A DNA stretch of 64,000 bases, from assembly GCA_022606425.2 (NCBI GenBank), contig JAHDVF020001348.1, positions 1,183,001 to 1,247,000 on the forward strand. The letters run 5' to 3'. The notes beneath the pieces were generated by a model. It made no database searches. It worked only from the letters and a program-made list of their open reading frames with translations, and had not been told where the DNA came from. This DNA comes from Lepidostoma basale (taxonomy: Eukaryota > Arthropoda > Insecta > Trichoptera > Lepidostomatidae). Positions 50,640 through 60,539 of this stretch are shown in pieces. A program made the translations under genes and the position numbers. How positions within the stretch are numbered: position 1 is the first letter of the stretch; every line of letters starts with the position of its first letter.

Positions 50640-51570
50640 AATATTAATACAACATTTTGAATGTATACAAATACTTGTAGACGAATACTGGATTTTACCC
50701 ATTGCGTAAAAATTGTCCAAAAAATTGTCAGACATGGTGGTCGTAAAAAAGGTGGAATGGGGAATGTTGTATTACATAAAGCGTGCGCTTAACCCAACCA
50801 ATGACAGGTCATAAGTCCTGTAAACACCTCGATCACTATATTATGTTTCCAATTTGCATCTTCGTCTCTATTGAAATTCAATTGAAGACTACAGGGGAAA
50901 AACAAGGAATGTCAGTTAAAATTCAAAATAAATGTAATAATGCCACCTAGCGGCATTTGTACGTATCTATCCACAGTAAAATTTTCATATTCAAAAATCA
51001 TGTGTGTCATCGACTATGGCCAGATAATCGATTGCTAATTGTTAAGAAACTCGTATATAGACTTTGATTAGCTTTATTCTCAATTTATTCAAATTAACCT
51101 TCTACTGACATTCCTTGTTTTTCTCCTGTAGTCTTCAATTAATCCTTGAATTGATAACCCGCAATGGGTAAAATCCAGTATTCGTCTATAAGTATTTGTA
51201 TACATTCAAAATGTTGTAAAAACAAAAACTGGTCCAAGTTATAGCATATAAATTGGAGTGACATCTCCAGGCGTTATCTAGCAATACATGAATGGCGATA
51301 GCCTTTCACGTTGCGTTAATAAAAAGATCTTCTGCTTAATGCTTAAAAAATCCAATCTTCATAGATGGCGCTAGTGTGTAGATTGAAACTAACATGTGAA
51401 GTTTGGTGTTACAGATTAACATATATATACAACTTCCAAAAATTTGTCAGACATGGTGGTCGTAAGAAAGGTGGAATCGGAAATGTTGTATTACATAAAG
51501 TGTGCGCTTAACCCAACCTATGACAGGTCATAAGTCCTGTAAAAACCTCGATCACCATATTCAGTTAATT
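50640..51570. mobile_element. MITE family E copies (two partial)
   Basis: Unit CAATGGGTAAAATCCAGTAT occurs at 51168 and inverted at 50680. Family E bodies with GGTGGAAT(G/C)GGAAATGTTG-type text lie at about 50740-50880 and 51390-51570. The first is split by the MITE at 50884. Confidence 0.6.
50884..51136. mobile_element. 253-bp MITE inside family E, TSD AATT
   Basis: Ends GAAGACTACAGGGGAAAAAC and inverted GAAGACTACAGGAGAAAAAC, continuing AAGGAATGTCAG. AATT at 50880-50883 and 51137-51140. The intact family E terminus elsewhere shows where it inserted. Confidence 0.8.
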
Positions 51571-51712
51571 AATCCTTGAACAATATTAATTTTAAGGCGT
51601 CTATTGAATACAGGTAAAATATAGAATTTGATGTGTCACAAGGTAGCTATCCTGACACACCTCTCTAGCTTCACCAATGCAATAATCCTTTCATAATTTT
51701 ATTCACAATATT

Positions 51713-52110
51713 TAATTGTATCTCAATAGAGACGAAGACGCAAACTGGAAACTGAATATGGATGATCAAGGTGTTTACAGGACTTATGACCTGTCATTGG
51801 TTGGGTTAAGCGCACGCTTTATGTAATTACAACATTCCCCATTCAACCATTGTTATTATGGTCATGCATGACAAATTTTTGGAAGATGTATTTATACTTC
51901 AAATCCATATCTATCTTCACGTGTCAGTTTTAATTGGCCATCTATGTAGATTTGATTGCACTTGTGAATCTTTTCAAGATTAACCTATACAATCGACCCA
52001 CTAACGCTATCTATGGAGAATGATGACAGGTCATAAGTCCTGTAAACACCTTGATCATCCATATTCAGTTTCCAGTTTGCGTCTTCGTCTCTATTGAGAT
52101 ACAATTAAAT
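51713..52110. mobile_element. MITE family E copy with about 85-bp inverted ends
   Basis: AATTGTATCTCAATAGAGAC through CATGACCTGTCAT-type text at 51713-51800 is inverted at 52024-52110 with hardly a change. Middle matches 5930-6130 reversed. Confidence 0.8.
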
Positions 52111-52204
52111 TTAAATTAACCACCCTTTGGTGAAAATCCAGGATTTCGTATACAAGTATAAGTATACATTCACAAAAAAAAAATTATTCACAATACTTTA
52201 TTTA

Positions 52205-53045
52205 ATTAACTAACTAACTAACCATCACGCCATTTCCCCGGAGAGGTAGGCAGAGAGGATGGATCGCCACACTGGCCTGTCCTGGGATACCTCTCGGGCT
52301 TCCTCCACATTCATACATCGCACCATGCACGCACGTCGATTATTCCGACTTCGAATGTGGCCGCCTTTTAGTAATTGGTTAATTTGGTCATGCCATGTTT
52401 TCCTCGGTCGTCCTCGGCTTCTTTTCCACTCACACTGCTTGTGTACAACTTTTTAACCATTCTACTCTCATCCATTCGTTCCATATGTCCGAACCATCTC
52501 AGGGATCCTTTTTTAATTTTATTCATGATGCAGTCATCTGTCTTACATTTCTTTCTTATTTCATCGTACGGTATTCTATCATACAACGTTTTAGCGCACA
52601 TTCTTCTTAGTGATCTCATTTCTACGGCGTTTATCCTGCTTTCATCCTTCTTTTGCCAGCTCCAAGCTTCACTTCCATACATGAGCTTCACTCCATTGTG
52701 TACTGCCATCTTTGCTTCTGTGGATATATTTCTATTTGCAGTAATGACTTTGAGTGCGCCATTTATTTTATTCCCAGCACCAACCCTCCTTTCGATGTCT
52801 TTCTCCATTTTTCCGTCTCTTGTAAACATGCTTCCCAGATACGTAAATTCAGTAACTTGCTCCAATTTCTCGCCCATCGCACCTATATCACAAATCGTCA
52901 TACATTCTTCTTACTCGAAAACCATCACTTTAGATTTAGACACATTCATCACCAAGTCACTCTTTTTGCATGCCTCATACATCCTTGCCACTAAGACTTG
53001 CAAATTGTCTTTACTGTCAGCGATTAACACAGCATCTACCAAAAG
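52205..53045 (-). mobile_element. LINE family C (second subfamily), long copy
   Basis: A 177-codon minus frame: MTICDIGAMGEKLEQVTEFT, YLGSMFTRDGKMEKDIERRV, GAGNKINGALKVITANRNIS, LMYGSEAWSWQKKDESRINA, KKCKTDDCIMNKIKKGSLRW. Upstream text on the same strand continues NVSKSKVMVF. A frameshift near the GKRSRGRP region. CTAA repeats at 52205. Confidence 0.85.
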
Positions 53046-53730
53046 AAGTTAAAGATGCGTGATGATTAATAAACAAGATATTTAAACCATTCGTGTCACC
53101 CTGTTGTACCCACCTACACAGAGATAACTCAGTATTCGTCGTAGATAATATTTATAATTTTCCCACCTCTGATTTCGCATTTATTCACCCTCGTTTTATT
53201 TTAGTATATAAGATACGTTATTTTCTTGAGATGGGTTGCCACCTGTTGGAGAAAACACTTCCAGGAATCCATTTGCTTTGGATCGTTGAAGGTACCTACC
53301 TACCTACATATAAATTGGAATATTCGATATTTAAAATGCGCAGAAGTGAGGAGGATTCAAGATAAATGTGACGTGCGTGGGTTGGGGTTTATAGTGCTTT
53401 ATAAATCCGATAAAAATAATAATAATAATAAATTTATTGAACCCTTTCGTGGGCGGTGGGAATGCGTATTCCCTCTTTCGAAATTGCTCTGAAAAGATCA
53501 GTGGGAATTACGTTTCCTGAGTTTATTCACTCCTGTCATCTAGCGCCGATTTTGGGTATTACGTGACGGCGTGATGGTTAGTTTTTATTTATTTATTTAT
53601 TTATACATGATACACTAATGAGACATTACAAACGATAAAACATTTAGGCGACTCATTTGGACACAAAACGGTATTACAAAGATAAAATAAAACAAAACAA
53701 CATGAGACCAAAAAATCCTACATATCAGAA
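53046..53730. other. no recognised gene
   Basis: Contains a minute family C tail piece near 53563-53582 (GTGACGGCGTGATGGTTAG) and TTTA repeats. Otherwise unassigned. Confidence 0.35.
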
Positions 53731-53734
53731 GGAA

Positions 53735-54020
53735 TCCAAATACTCGTATGTCGACGTCAGTGAGGCAGTACTCTTTCCGGAATTTGGAATATTTTTTTTA
53801 TGAATACTGCCTCACTGACATTGAAAATGTCCAAATCCGAGATGATTAGATTCAGCGTCCGAATTGCTCTTCCTACTGGCATCACCAAAGGCAGGTTGGT
53901 TCTGCGTGACGGAGTAAAGAACAATTGATGTCGGCGTTGTCGCAGGTAGTTATCAGGAACAAAAAGACCTATTTGCTCCAGAACATAGGGGTTCTCAATA
54001 GAGCCCCGAATCAATTTGAA
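53735..54020 (-). mobile_element. LINE family G, C-terminal fragment
   Basis: Minus frame MIRGSIENPYVLEQIGLFVP, DNYLRQRRHQLFFTPSRRTN, LPLVMPVGRAIRTLNLIISD and LDIFNVSEAVFIKK: an open example of the end of this Jockey/R1-like ORF. Confidence 0.7.
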
Positions 54021-54039
54021 AAAATGTGTTGACAGTTAG

Positions 54040-54135
54040 TTAGTTAGTTATGAATGTCGAGGGTTCCGAAAGTATGGCAGTTCATTCTTTCTGCCTACCC
54101 CTCCGGGGAGACAGCGTGATTGTTAGTCAGTTATT
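54040..54135 (+). mobile_element. LINE family C tail fragment
   Basis: CAGTTCATTCTTTCTGCCTA, then CCGGGGAGACAGCGTGATTG and GTTAG. Confidence 0.65.
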
Positions 54136-54495
54136 TACAAGTTGGGTTTTAATTCGATTATAAAATATAATACAAAAAAAAGATTGGTTTTCGGTTTAGA
54201 CCTGAAATCTTTCGGATCGCTAGCACGATTTTTTTTTAAATAAATATTTATCAATCGTTGTGTTGTTTTAAAACCAAGTTCTTGAATAATAACCGCCTCT
54301 AATCACGTTACTTCACACTTCACTTGTGACCCTTAAAATAAATCACATTTTTATTGCTTAGGTCTTTCCGCCTATGACACATTTACGAGAGCGTTGGTTC
54401 GATATTTTTTACTTCAAAAACATCACACTACCTCTTGTCTTATTAACCCCTATAGTGCGGCATGCTGCATTTGCAGTAAAAAATGGTTTCAATCT
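54136..54495. other. no recognised feature
   Basis: AT-rich sequence without recognised coding or repeat content. Confidence 0.35.
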
Positions 54496-54499
54496 GCTG

Positions 54500-55097
54500 C
54501 AGTCTAACTAACTAACTAACTAACTAACTAACCATCACGCTCGTCGATTGTTCCTACTTCGAACATGGCCGCCTTCAGTAATTGATTAATTTGGTCATGC
54601 CATGACTTCCTTGGCCTTTCTCGACTTCTTTTTCCATTCACACTACTTGTATATCATTTTTTAACCATTCTTCCCTCATCCATTCGTTCCATATGTCCAA
54701 ACCATCTTAGTGACCCTTTCTTGATTTTATTTATCACGCATTCATCCGTTTTACATTCCTTTCTTACTTCATCATTAGATATTCTATCATACATTGTTTT
54801 TCGCACATCCTTCTTAGTGACCTCATTTCTACGGCATTTATCATACTTTCATCCTTCTTCTGCTAACTCCAAGCTTCACTTCCATACATAAGGGTCGGCA
54901 ATAGAGCTCCATGTGCACCGCCATCTTTTTTGCTTCAGTCGAAATATTTATATTTGCGGTAATGACTTTGAGTGCACCATTTATTTTGTTTCCAGCTCCA
55001 ACCCTTCTTCCGATGCCTTTCCATTTTTTTATCTCTTGTAAACATGCTTCCCAGGTAGACAAATTCGGTAACATGCTCTTATTTCTCACCGTTCGCA
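54500..55097 (-). mobile_element. LINE family C (second subfamily), with tail deletion
   Basis: Seven CTAA repeats at 54508-54533, then ATCACG joins directly to CTCGTCGATTGTTCC, so about 90 bp of the 3' end are deleted. Codes LINE family C text up to the EQVTEFVYLGSMFTRD region at 55080. Confidence 0.8.
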
Positions 55098-55470
55098 CTT
55101 ATGTAAAACTCTGTGTATGATAGAGTGTCGAATGAAAATATAAGAAGTGAATGCGGTGCGAATGATGATATTATGAACAAAATTATGAAAGGATCATTAA
55201 GATGAGTTGGATAAAGAATGAATGAAGAAAGAAAGAGAAAAAAATATATGTTAACGATGTAAATGGAATTAGAAATAGAGGAAGACCGAGGAAAACGTCG
55301 CACGATCAAATAAATCAAATATTGAATGTCGGCCACGTGAGGAGTGAGAAATCGACGCGCGTGCATGACACGATGTATGAATGTTGAGGATGCGGAGAAA
55401 TATGTCAGGGAAGAAAAGTGTGGTAGTCCATTCTTTCTGCCTACCCCTTAGTTAGTTAGTTAGTTTATTT
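55098..55470 (+). mobile_element. LINE family C (first subfamily), 3' fragment
   Basis: Joins head-to-head to the preceding minus copy. Text from YDRVSNENIRSECGANDDIM to the C-terminus, with deletion of part of the tail (CTACCCCTTAGTTAGTTAG). Confidence 0.8.
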
Positions 55471-55664
55471 AAAGTGGTTTAAACTAAGTGAAAAAGTGTA
55501 AAATTTTAGTTTCCATATTCATTTTTTCATATTTCAAACCCTCGTTGTTAAATGCGTATTGAATGCACATCACCGTTACGAAAGGATTAATTTAGCACTG
55601 TGCGAGAAAGGTTAACATTAGGCATGTAATGGCACTAAGTTAAATGTTCGAGCGCTGTATATAT

Positions 55665-55760
55665 TATGTATAACCGACACCCTAAATTCAAGGAAATCCA
55701 CACTTCGCTCGGCTCATTCTTCGGCAATCGGTAAATTAGTTGAACCGAAGCTTTAAAGGC
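55665..55760 (+). mobile_element. LINE family D scrap
   Basis: CCTAAATTCAAGGAAATCCA, then CTTCGCTCGGC and GTTGAACCGAAGC match the copy at 36670-36740. Confidence 0.7.
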
Positions 55761-55974
55761 GATAACATACATGTGTATCGCTTAACTGTAGTATTAATTT
55801 ACACAGCATCCGATCTAAAACATCACAATGACTTATTTATTGATTCTTTTCAAGATATTATTTTTAAGAGCAGATGATTTAAAAACATACACAAATCATT
55901 GTAGATAACCCGAACTTCTTCTTCTTTCCCCTCGCCTCTTCCCGTTACGGGGTCGGCTTTTCTTATCATTTGGC

Positions 55975-56710
55975 GCAAATCTGTCTCTAAAATCCCAAAT
56001 GAATAACACGGTCAGCGCTAGTTTCTTCCGTCAAAATGAGTATTCCCCATGACACTTTCAAAACTCTTGTAAATTCATTCGTTGTGTCACGACTTGATTA
56101 TTGTAATGGAATTTATGCAAACATTCCAAAACAACAAATAAATAAACTTCAATCTGCGTTCAATGCAGCAGCAAGACTCATTAAAGGCATTCCAAAAAAG
56201 TCCCATATAACACAACATCTCAAAGAACTTCACTGGCTTAAAAGTCCAGAAAGAATCCAGTATAAACTCTGCTGGACAGTCTTCAAAGCGCTACATGGAA
56301 TGGCACCAAGTTATATATCTGAACTCTGTATAACGGACAGTCTAAATACAAGGAAATCCACACTTCGCTCGGCGAACTCCTCGGCAATAGGAAGATTAGT
56401 TGAGTCGAAGCGTTGCCCCAGTACAAATTTCGGGGATCGAGCGTTCGCGGTAGCCGGTCCATCAGCTTGGAACAATCTCCCTTCACACCTCAGATGCATA
56501 AATGATCCGACAGCTTTCAGATCTAAGCTGAAAACCCATCTTTTTCATATTTCATACCCAATTTAAAATTTATACTTTGTTTCCACTATACTTTTTAACC
56601 GATCGCGAATATTTTGATTTTTAGATTTAAAACACGTCTAAATGCGCCCTTGAGGTATTATATCACAAAAACGGCGCTATAAAAGTTAGCATATTATTAT
56701 TATTATTATT
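55975..56710 (+). mobile_element. LINE family D, C-terminal half
   Basis: A 176-codon frame from 56036: FVVSRLDYCNGIYANIPKQQ, FNAAARLIKGIPKKSHITQH, KLCWTVFKALHGMAPSYISE, FGDRAFAVAGPSAWNNLPSH and KLKTHLFHISYPI, then 3' UTR and (ATT)n. Closely similar to 36415-37035, without its frameshift. Confidence 0.85.
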
Positions 56711-56711
56711 A

Positions 56712-56980
56712 TTGGCGCCAGGTATTTCTTTCATAGGCAGCTTCCTCCTTCCTCCTCTGCACATTCGTCAGCCAGGTAGTTTTAGGTCTTCCTCTCCCTC
56801 TCCTACTAGACACAGAAATACACTTTTTCACTACTTGGTCGTGAGGTCTCCTCATCGCGTGACCATTCCATCGGAGCCTTGTTTCTGACAACTTTCATTT
56901 TATGGGGGCTACCTTGAAACTTCCCCTCACATATTCGTTCCACACATTGTCTTTCAATGTGACTCCTCCCGACCACCTGT
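56712..56980 (-). mobile_element. another RTE-like LINE, 3' end
   Basis: The minus strand reads SETRLRWNGHAMRRPHDQVV, then RRGRGRPKTTWLTNVQRRKE and ERNTWRQ, a C-terminus typical of RTE-like ORFs but different from families C, J, K and L. Confidence 0.65.
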
Positions 56981-56983
56981 TAT

Positions 56984-57470
56984 GTACCTAACCACCCGTT
57001 CACACGAATCGTTTCCTACATTTATATTTTGAATCAAGATTTGTTTATATAATCTTAAATTACCTAAGTAAACCTTTGGGGATTCATGAGATATATTAAT
57101 TGATCTGTTCCCACGTCTCCGTCTGACTCATTGAAGGTTTGTTTATATTATTAATATTTTAGTAAACATAAGGGCTCGAACGCGAGACTGTTTTTATTGA
57201 TCTGTTCCCACAGGTACACGTGTCATCGAACAAAGAAATGCACACTATTTAAGCTGAACCGCATCATACTCTCCTTAATAGTAACAAGTATAGATACAAT
57301 TGCAACTCCTTACTTGTAACACATCTTTATATCATTGTAATTTCTTGCTTGTAACATCGTCTTAAATAATGTTCTCTACTTAAAACATTTATCGTGTTGG
57401 AAGTTATTCCATCCCAAAAATCCTCACCCGAAGGTTAAAATATAAAATTGGTGGCAAAGTAGAGAGACTA
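56984..57470 (+). repeat. possible LTR (solo or partial) with primer-site-like sequence
   Basis: Begins TGTTATGTACC, like the gypsy-type LTR above, but differs afterwards. It contains a TATTTAAG box near 57246 and is followed by TTGGTGGCAAAGTAG near 57449, which could be a primer site. No second LTR or pol is seen, so the call is tentative. Confidence 0.4.
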
Positions 57471-57494
57471 TTTAAAAAAATAAAACCGTCAACA

Positions 57495-57605
57495 AAGGGC
57501 GGAAGGTGTTCCTGACTCGGGGGGAGCTAAAGCTAAGCACTTTTTCAATGAATTGAAATTACACGGTGATTTCAATGCGTCTTCTGGATGGTTACGTACG
57601 AAAGT
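57495..57605 (+). pseudogene. pogo/CENP-B-like DNA-binding fragment
   Basis: One frame reads GVPDSGGAKAKHFFNELKLH, then GDFNASSGWLRT, like the CENP-B-type helix-turn-helix of pogo and jerky-like transposases (AxxFxxKL...FxASxGWLxxF). Only about 35 residues remain. Confidence 0.5.
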
Positions 57606-57734
57606 ACGAAATTTTGTAATGTCACATATAATAAAACGGTAATAAAAATACGAAACATAATTTTCAATAGTAAAATTCAAATAACCATACACAAAACCCT
57701 AACAATAAAACATAGTAAAAATTTACTTTGGGAA

Positions 57735-57830
57735 TTAAAAAAAAACGTTGTTTAGACCACTTTTTTAATAAAAATTTTTAAAATACACGACATGTTTCAA
57801 AGGATACCTCCATCTTCAGGTGTAAAAAAT
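57735..57830 (-). repeat. hammerhead-like hairpin element
   Basis: Minus strand: ACAC, CTGAAGA, T, GGAGG-TAT-CCTTT hairpin, GAAACATGTC, GTGT, then an A/T-rich tail with AAAAAAGTGG. ACAC/GTGT pair as stem I. Confidence 0.6.
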
Positions 57831-58208
57831 AAAACAAAAACTAAACAAAGAAAGACTAATAAAAAACGCATTTAAAATTCGATACAAAAATTCAAAATTA
57901 ATAATTAAGTTGGGCTATTTGTTATAAGTAGGTAGTAACAATTATTTTTTAACAGTAAAATAATAAATGACATTAAATAATAATAATAGATGATGATAAT
58001 ATAATTTTGAAAAAACATACATTTGAAAAGATATAATTTATATATTATAGAAATTAATAAAAAATGATTAATTTGCATTTGGTTGGGAATGGGAGCTTGG
58101 GAGATTAAATGTAGACAAAGTATTTAAGGAGAAAGGAGTAAAAGGAGGAATCTGATTATTTATTATATTTTCACCCAATTTCAATAAGTTTATAGTAAAA
58201 ATTATCTA
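57831..58208. other. no recognised feature
   Basis: Very AT-rich, with AAT repeats. TTTCAATAAGTTTATAGTAAAAATTATCTAAA recurs (in parts) on both sides of the element B copy at 58209-58604, consistent with a long target duplication of about 30 bp. Confidence 0.45.
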
Positions 58209-58604
58209 AACATGTCAACATGTGCAACATCGAAAAAAACATTATGTGTTATTACATTATGTGTTAAATAAAAAAAAAACGGCGGATTCGTGGAACATAA
58301 ATTAAATAAACAATATGTGCACCATCTAAAAAGAACATTTTGTTTTAAATTATTTTTATTTTGTTATTTTATTTTATATCATTGTATTTTATATTATTTG
58401 TTTTAGATTTATTTTGTGGGTGTTGGACGATCGAAAAGTGCGCGGGAGATGCCTATTGGTGGCGATGAGGTTCGCAACCCATCACACCGCGTCTCCCGCG
58501 GAGCGAAAAGAGAGGGATGGAGTGCCGCATCAGTAAAAGTGTGACAGTCCATTCTTTCTGCCTACCCTTTCGGGGAGACGGCGTGATGGTTAGTTAGTTA
58601 GTTA
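58209..58604 (+). mobile_element. SINE-like element B
   Basis: Matches 6945-7338 and ends GGTTAGTTAGTTAGTTAG. The words TTTCAATAAGTTTATAGTAA and AAATTATCTAAA lie at 58178-58211 and again at 58605-58637, so the insertion is framed by a clear direct repeat. Confidence 0.8.
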
Positions 58605-58794
58605 GTTTTCAATAAGTTTATAGTAAAAATTATCTAAAGGGAAAAAATACCGAATATCGCTTTTATGTTTTTTTTTCTTTCGAGAAGATATTTAGTACGG
58701 AATAACTTTCAACGCGATAAAGATTTTATGAATAGTTTATAACTTAATTTTGAAATGCGCATATGGAAATAGTCATAAAAATAATAAAGAGTTT

Positions 58795-58910
58795 TGAGTA
58801 ACTTGATCCATATTAGTGAAGTACGTTCAGAAGGCAAATAATCTTGATTCTGGAAAGTATCCTGTCTTCCTAATGTTGAACCATGTCTCATGCGTTTCTG
58901 GTAGTATACT
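58795..58910 (+). mobile_element. LINE family G, 3' scrap
   Basis: AAAGTATCCTGTCTTCCTAA and TGAACCATGTCTCATGCGTT match 32215-32260 and 34870-34920. Confidence 0.6.
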
Positions 58911-58915
58911 ATACA

Positions 58916-59150
58916 CCAGTGCTCCCCAACCTTTTTATCGCCGCGGTCCGGTCAACGTTTGATAGTTTTACCGCGGCCCGCTGAGAGGTGGGGGGGAGGG
59001 GAGGGGAGACGCGTTGGTTGTGTATATTTTAGATTGTTTTGATTTAATAATGTTCATTTTATTTTATTTAACCATGTCTTCAAAATAAAATACAGTTACA
59101 CCAAAAAAAAAAATATAAACTGATTTAAATAGTCCATTGTTTTAGCCGAA
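58916..59150 (+). mobile_element. hAT-type element, one end
   Basis: CAGTGCTCCCCAACCTTTTT then CGCCGCGGTCCGG is a typical hAT terminus. The other end is not seen before the LINE at 59166. Confidence 0.5.
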
Positions 59151-59165
59151 ACACTATGATACTTC

Positions 59166-60285
59166 AACATAACTTACTAACCATCACGCCGTCTCCCCGA
59201 AGGGGTAGGCAGAAAGAATTGACTGCCACACCTTTCTTTCCTGACATATTTCTCTCGATTCCTCAACATTCACACATCGTGTCATGCACGCGCGTCGGTT
59301 TCTCTGACTCCTCACATGGCCGACATTCAATATTTGATTTATTTGATCGTGCCACGTTTTCCTCGGTCTTCTTCTATTTCTGGTTCCATTTACATCATTA
59401 ACATACAGTATAATTTTTTTACCATTCTTTCTTCATTCATTCTTTCCATATGTTCAAACCATCTTAATGATCCTTTCATTATTATGTTCATGACACCATC
59501 ATTCGCACCGCATTCACTTCTTATATTTTCATTCGACACTCTATCATACACAAAGTATCCACACATTCGTCTAAGAGATCTCATTTCTACTGCATTTATT
59601 CTACTTTCATCCTTCTTTTGCCAGTTCCATGCTTCGCTTCCATACATAAGGGTCGGTAGAAGAACACCATTGTGCACTGCCATTCTAGCTTTTTTGGATA
59701 GGTTTTTGTTTGCGATGACAACTTTAAGTGCACCATTCACTTTGTTGCCTGCCCCAACCCTTCTTTCAATATCCCTCTCCACTCGCTCATCTCTTGTAAA
59801 CATACTACCTAAATACACGAACTCAACTACTTGCTCCAAATTTTCACCATTCACGCTAATGTCATGGTTTCTTCCTTTTCAAAAATCATTACCTTGGACT
59901 TATCAACATTCATCATCAGATCATTTCGCATGCATACCTCATACATACAATTCACCAGGACTTATGCTATGTCTGCAAGTAGGACAGCGTCATCCGCATA
60001 CAAGAGACAGCTTACTGACACTCCGCTCATTTTGGCACCTACATCCAACCCTTTAGCTCTTTCATACATTTGTCCATATACAGATTAAATAACTACGGGG
60101 ACATTACGCAACCCTGTTTGACACCTTTATTGATATCAAACCAGGCTGTAAGATCTCCATTTACTCTGACACTAGCAGTACTTTCCGTGTATAGCGACTT
60201 AATTGCTGTGATCAGTTTTGCACTTATTCCATATTCAGACAATATATTCCACAACTTTTCTCTATTAACGTAAAAAGAATAATCT
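59166..60285 (-). mobile_element. LINE family C, copy extending furthest upstream
   Basis: On the minus strand, from 60285: EKLWNILSEYGISAKLITAI, STASVRVNGDLTAWFDINKG, VKQGCVMSP and LFNLYMDKCMKEL (RT palm motif before the catalytic box), then a damaged catalytic region, and a 154-codon frame (59854-59390) with FVYLGSMFTRDERVERDIER and NWQKKDESRINAVEMRSLRR. The 3' tail lies at 59166. With 30347-31125 it defines the RT of the family. Confidence 0.9.
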
Positions 60286-60539
60286 ACATAAATATTATTA
60301 TAATGTGTTTAATTCTTTTCTTAATTTGTTAGACTCACTTCTGACTTCCTCCGAAATATCTTCATGCATTTTAAGAGCCACATATACATATAAGGGAATT
60401 CGGAGATTTTTTTTCTGAGTGGGAGACTTATTTTATTTTTCTTTCTTTTTTAATAGTGATGTTCATGCTGGTTAATATTGATTTTCCTTAAAAATTCTCG
60501 GGAGGTGTTCCCGTCATTAATGTCGTTGTATTGTTGCAG
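60286..60539 (+). other. 3' end of the proposed intron
   Basis: AT-rich, with a T-rich tract near 60430-60452 and TTGTATTGTTGCAG directly before the exon. The exon frame stays open upstream to 60460, with an ATG at 60520, so an alternative start without splicing (MSLYCCSSLREAG) cannot be ruled out. Confidence 0.5.

Larger units (their letters stand above)
9022..60539 (+). other. proposed giant intron, 51.5 kb, filled with transposons
   Basis: It begins GTATGC and ends TTGTATTGTTGCAG, with a phase-compatible coding exon on each side. Every coding segment I can identify inside it is transposon-derived, on both strands. Further small exons could be hidden in the unassigned stretches. The acceptor is a GCAGCAG tandem that would allow loss of one serine codon. 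Confidence 0.5.
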
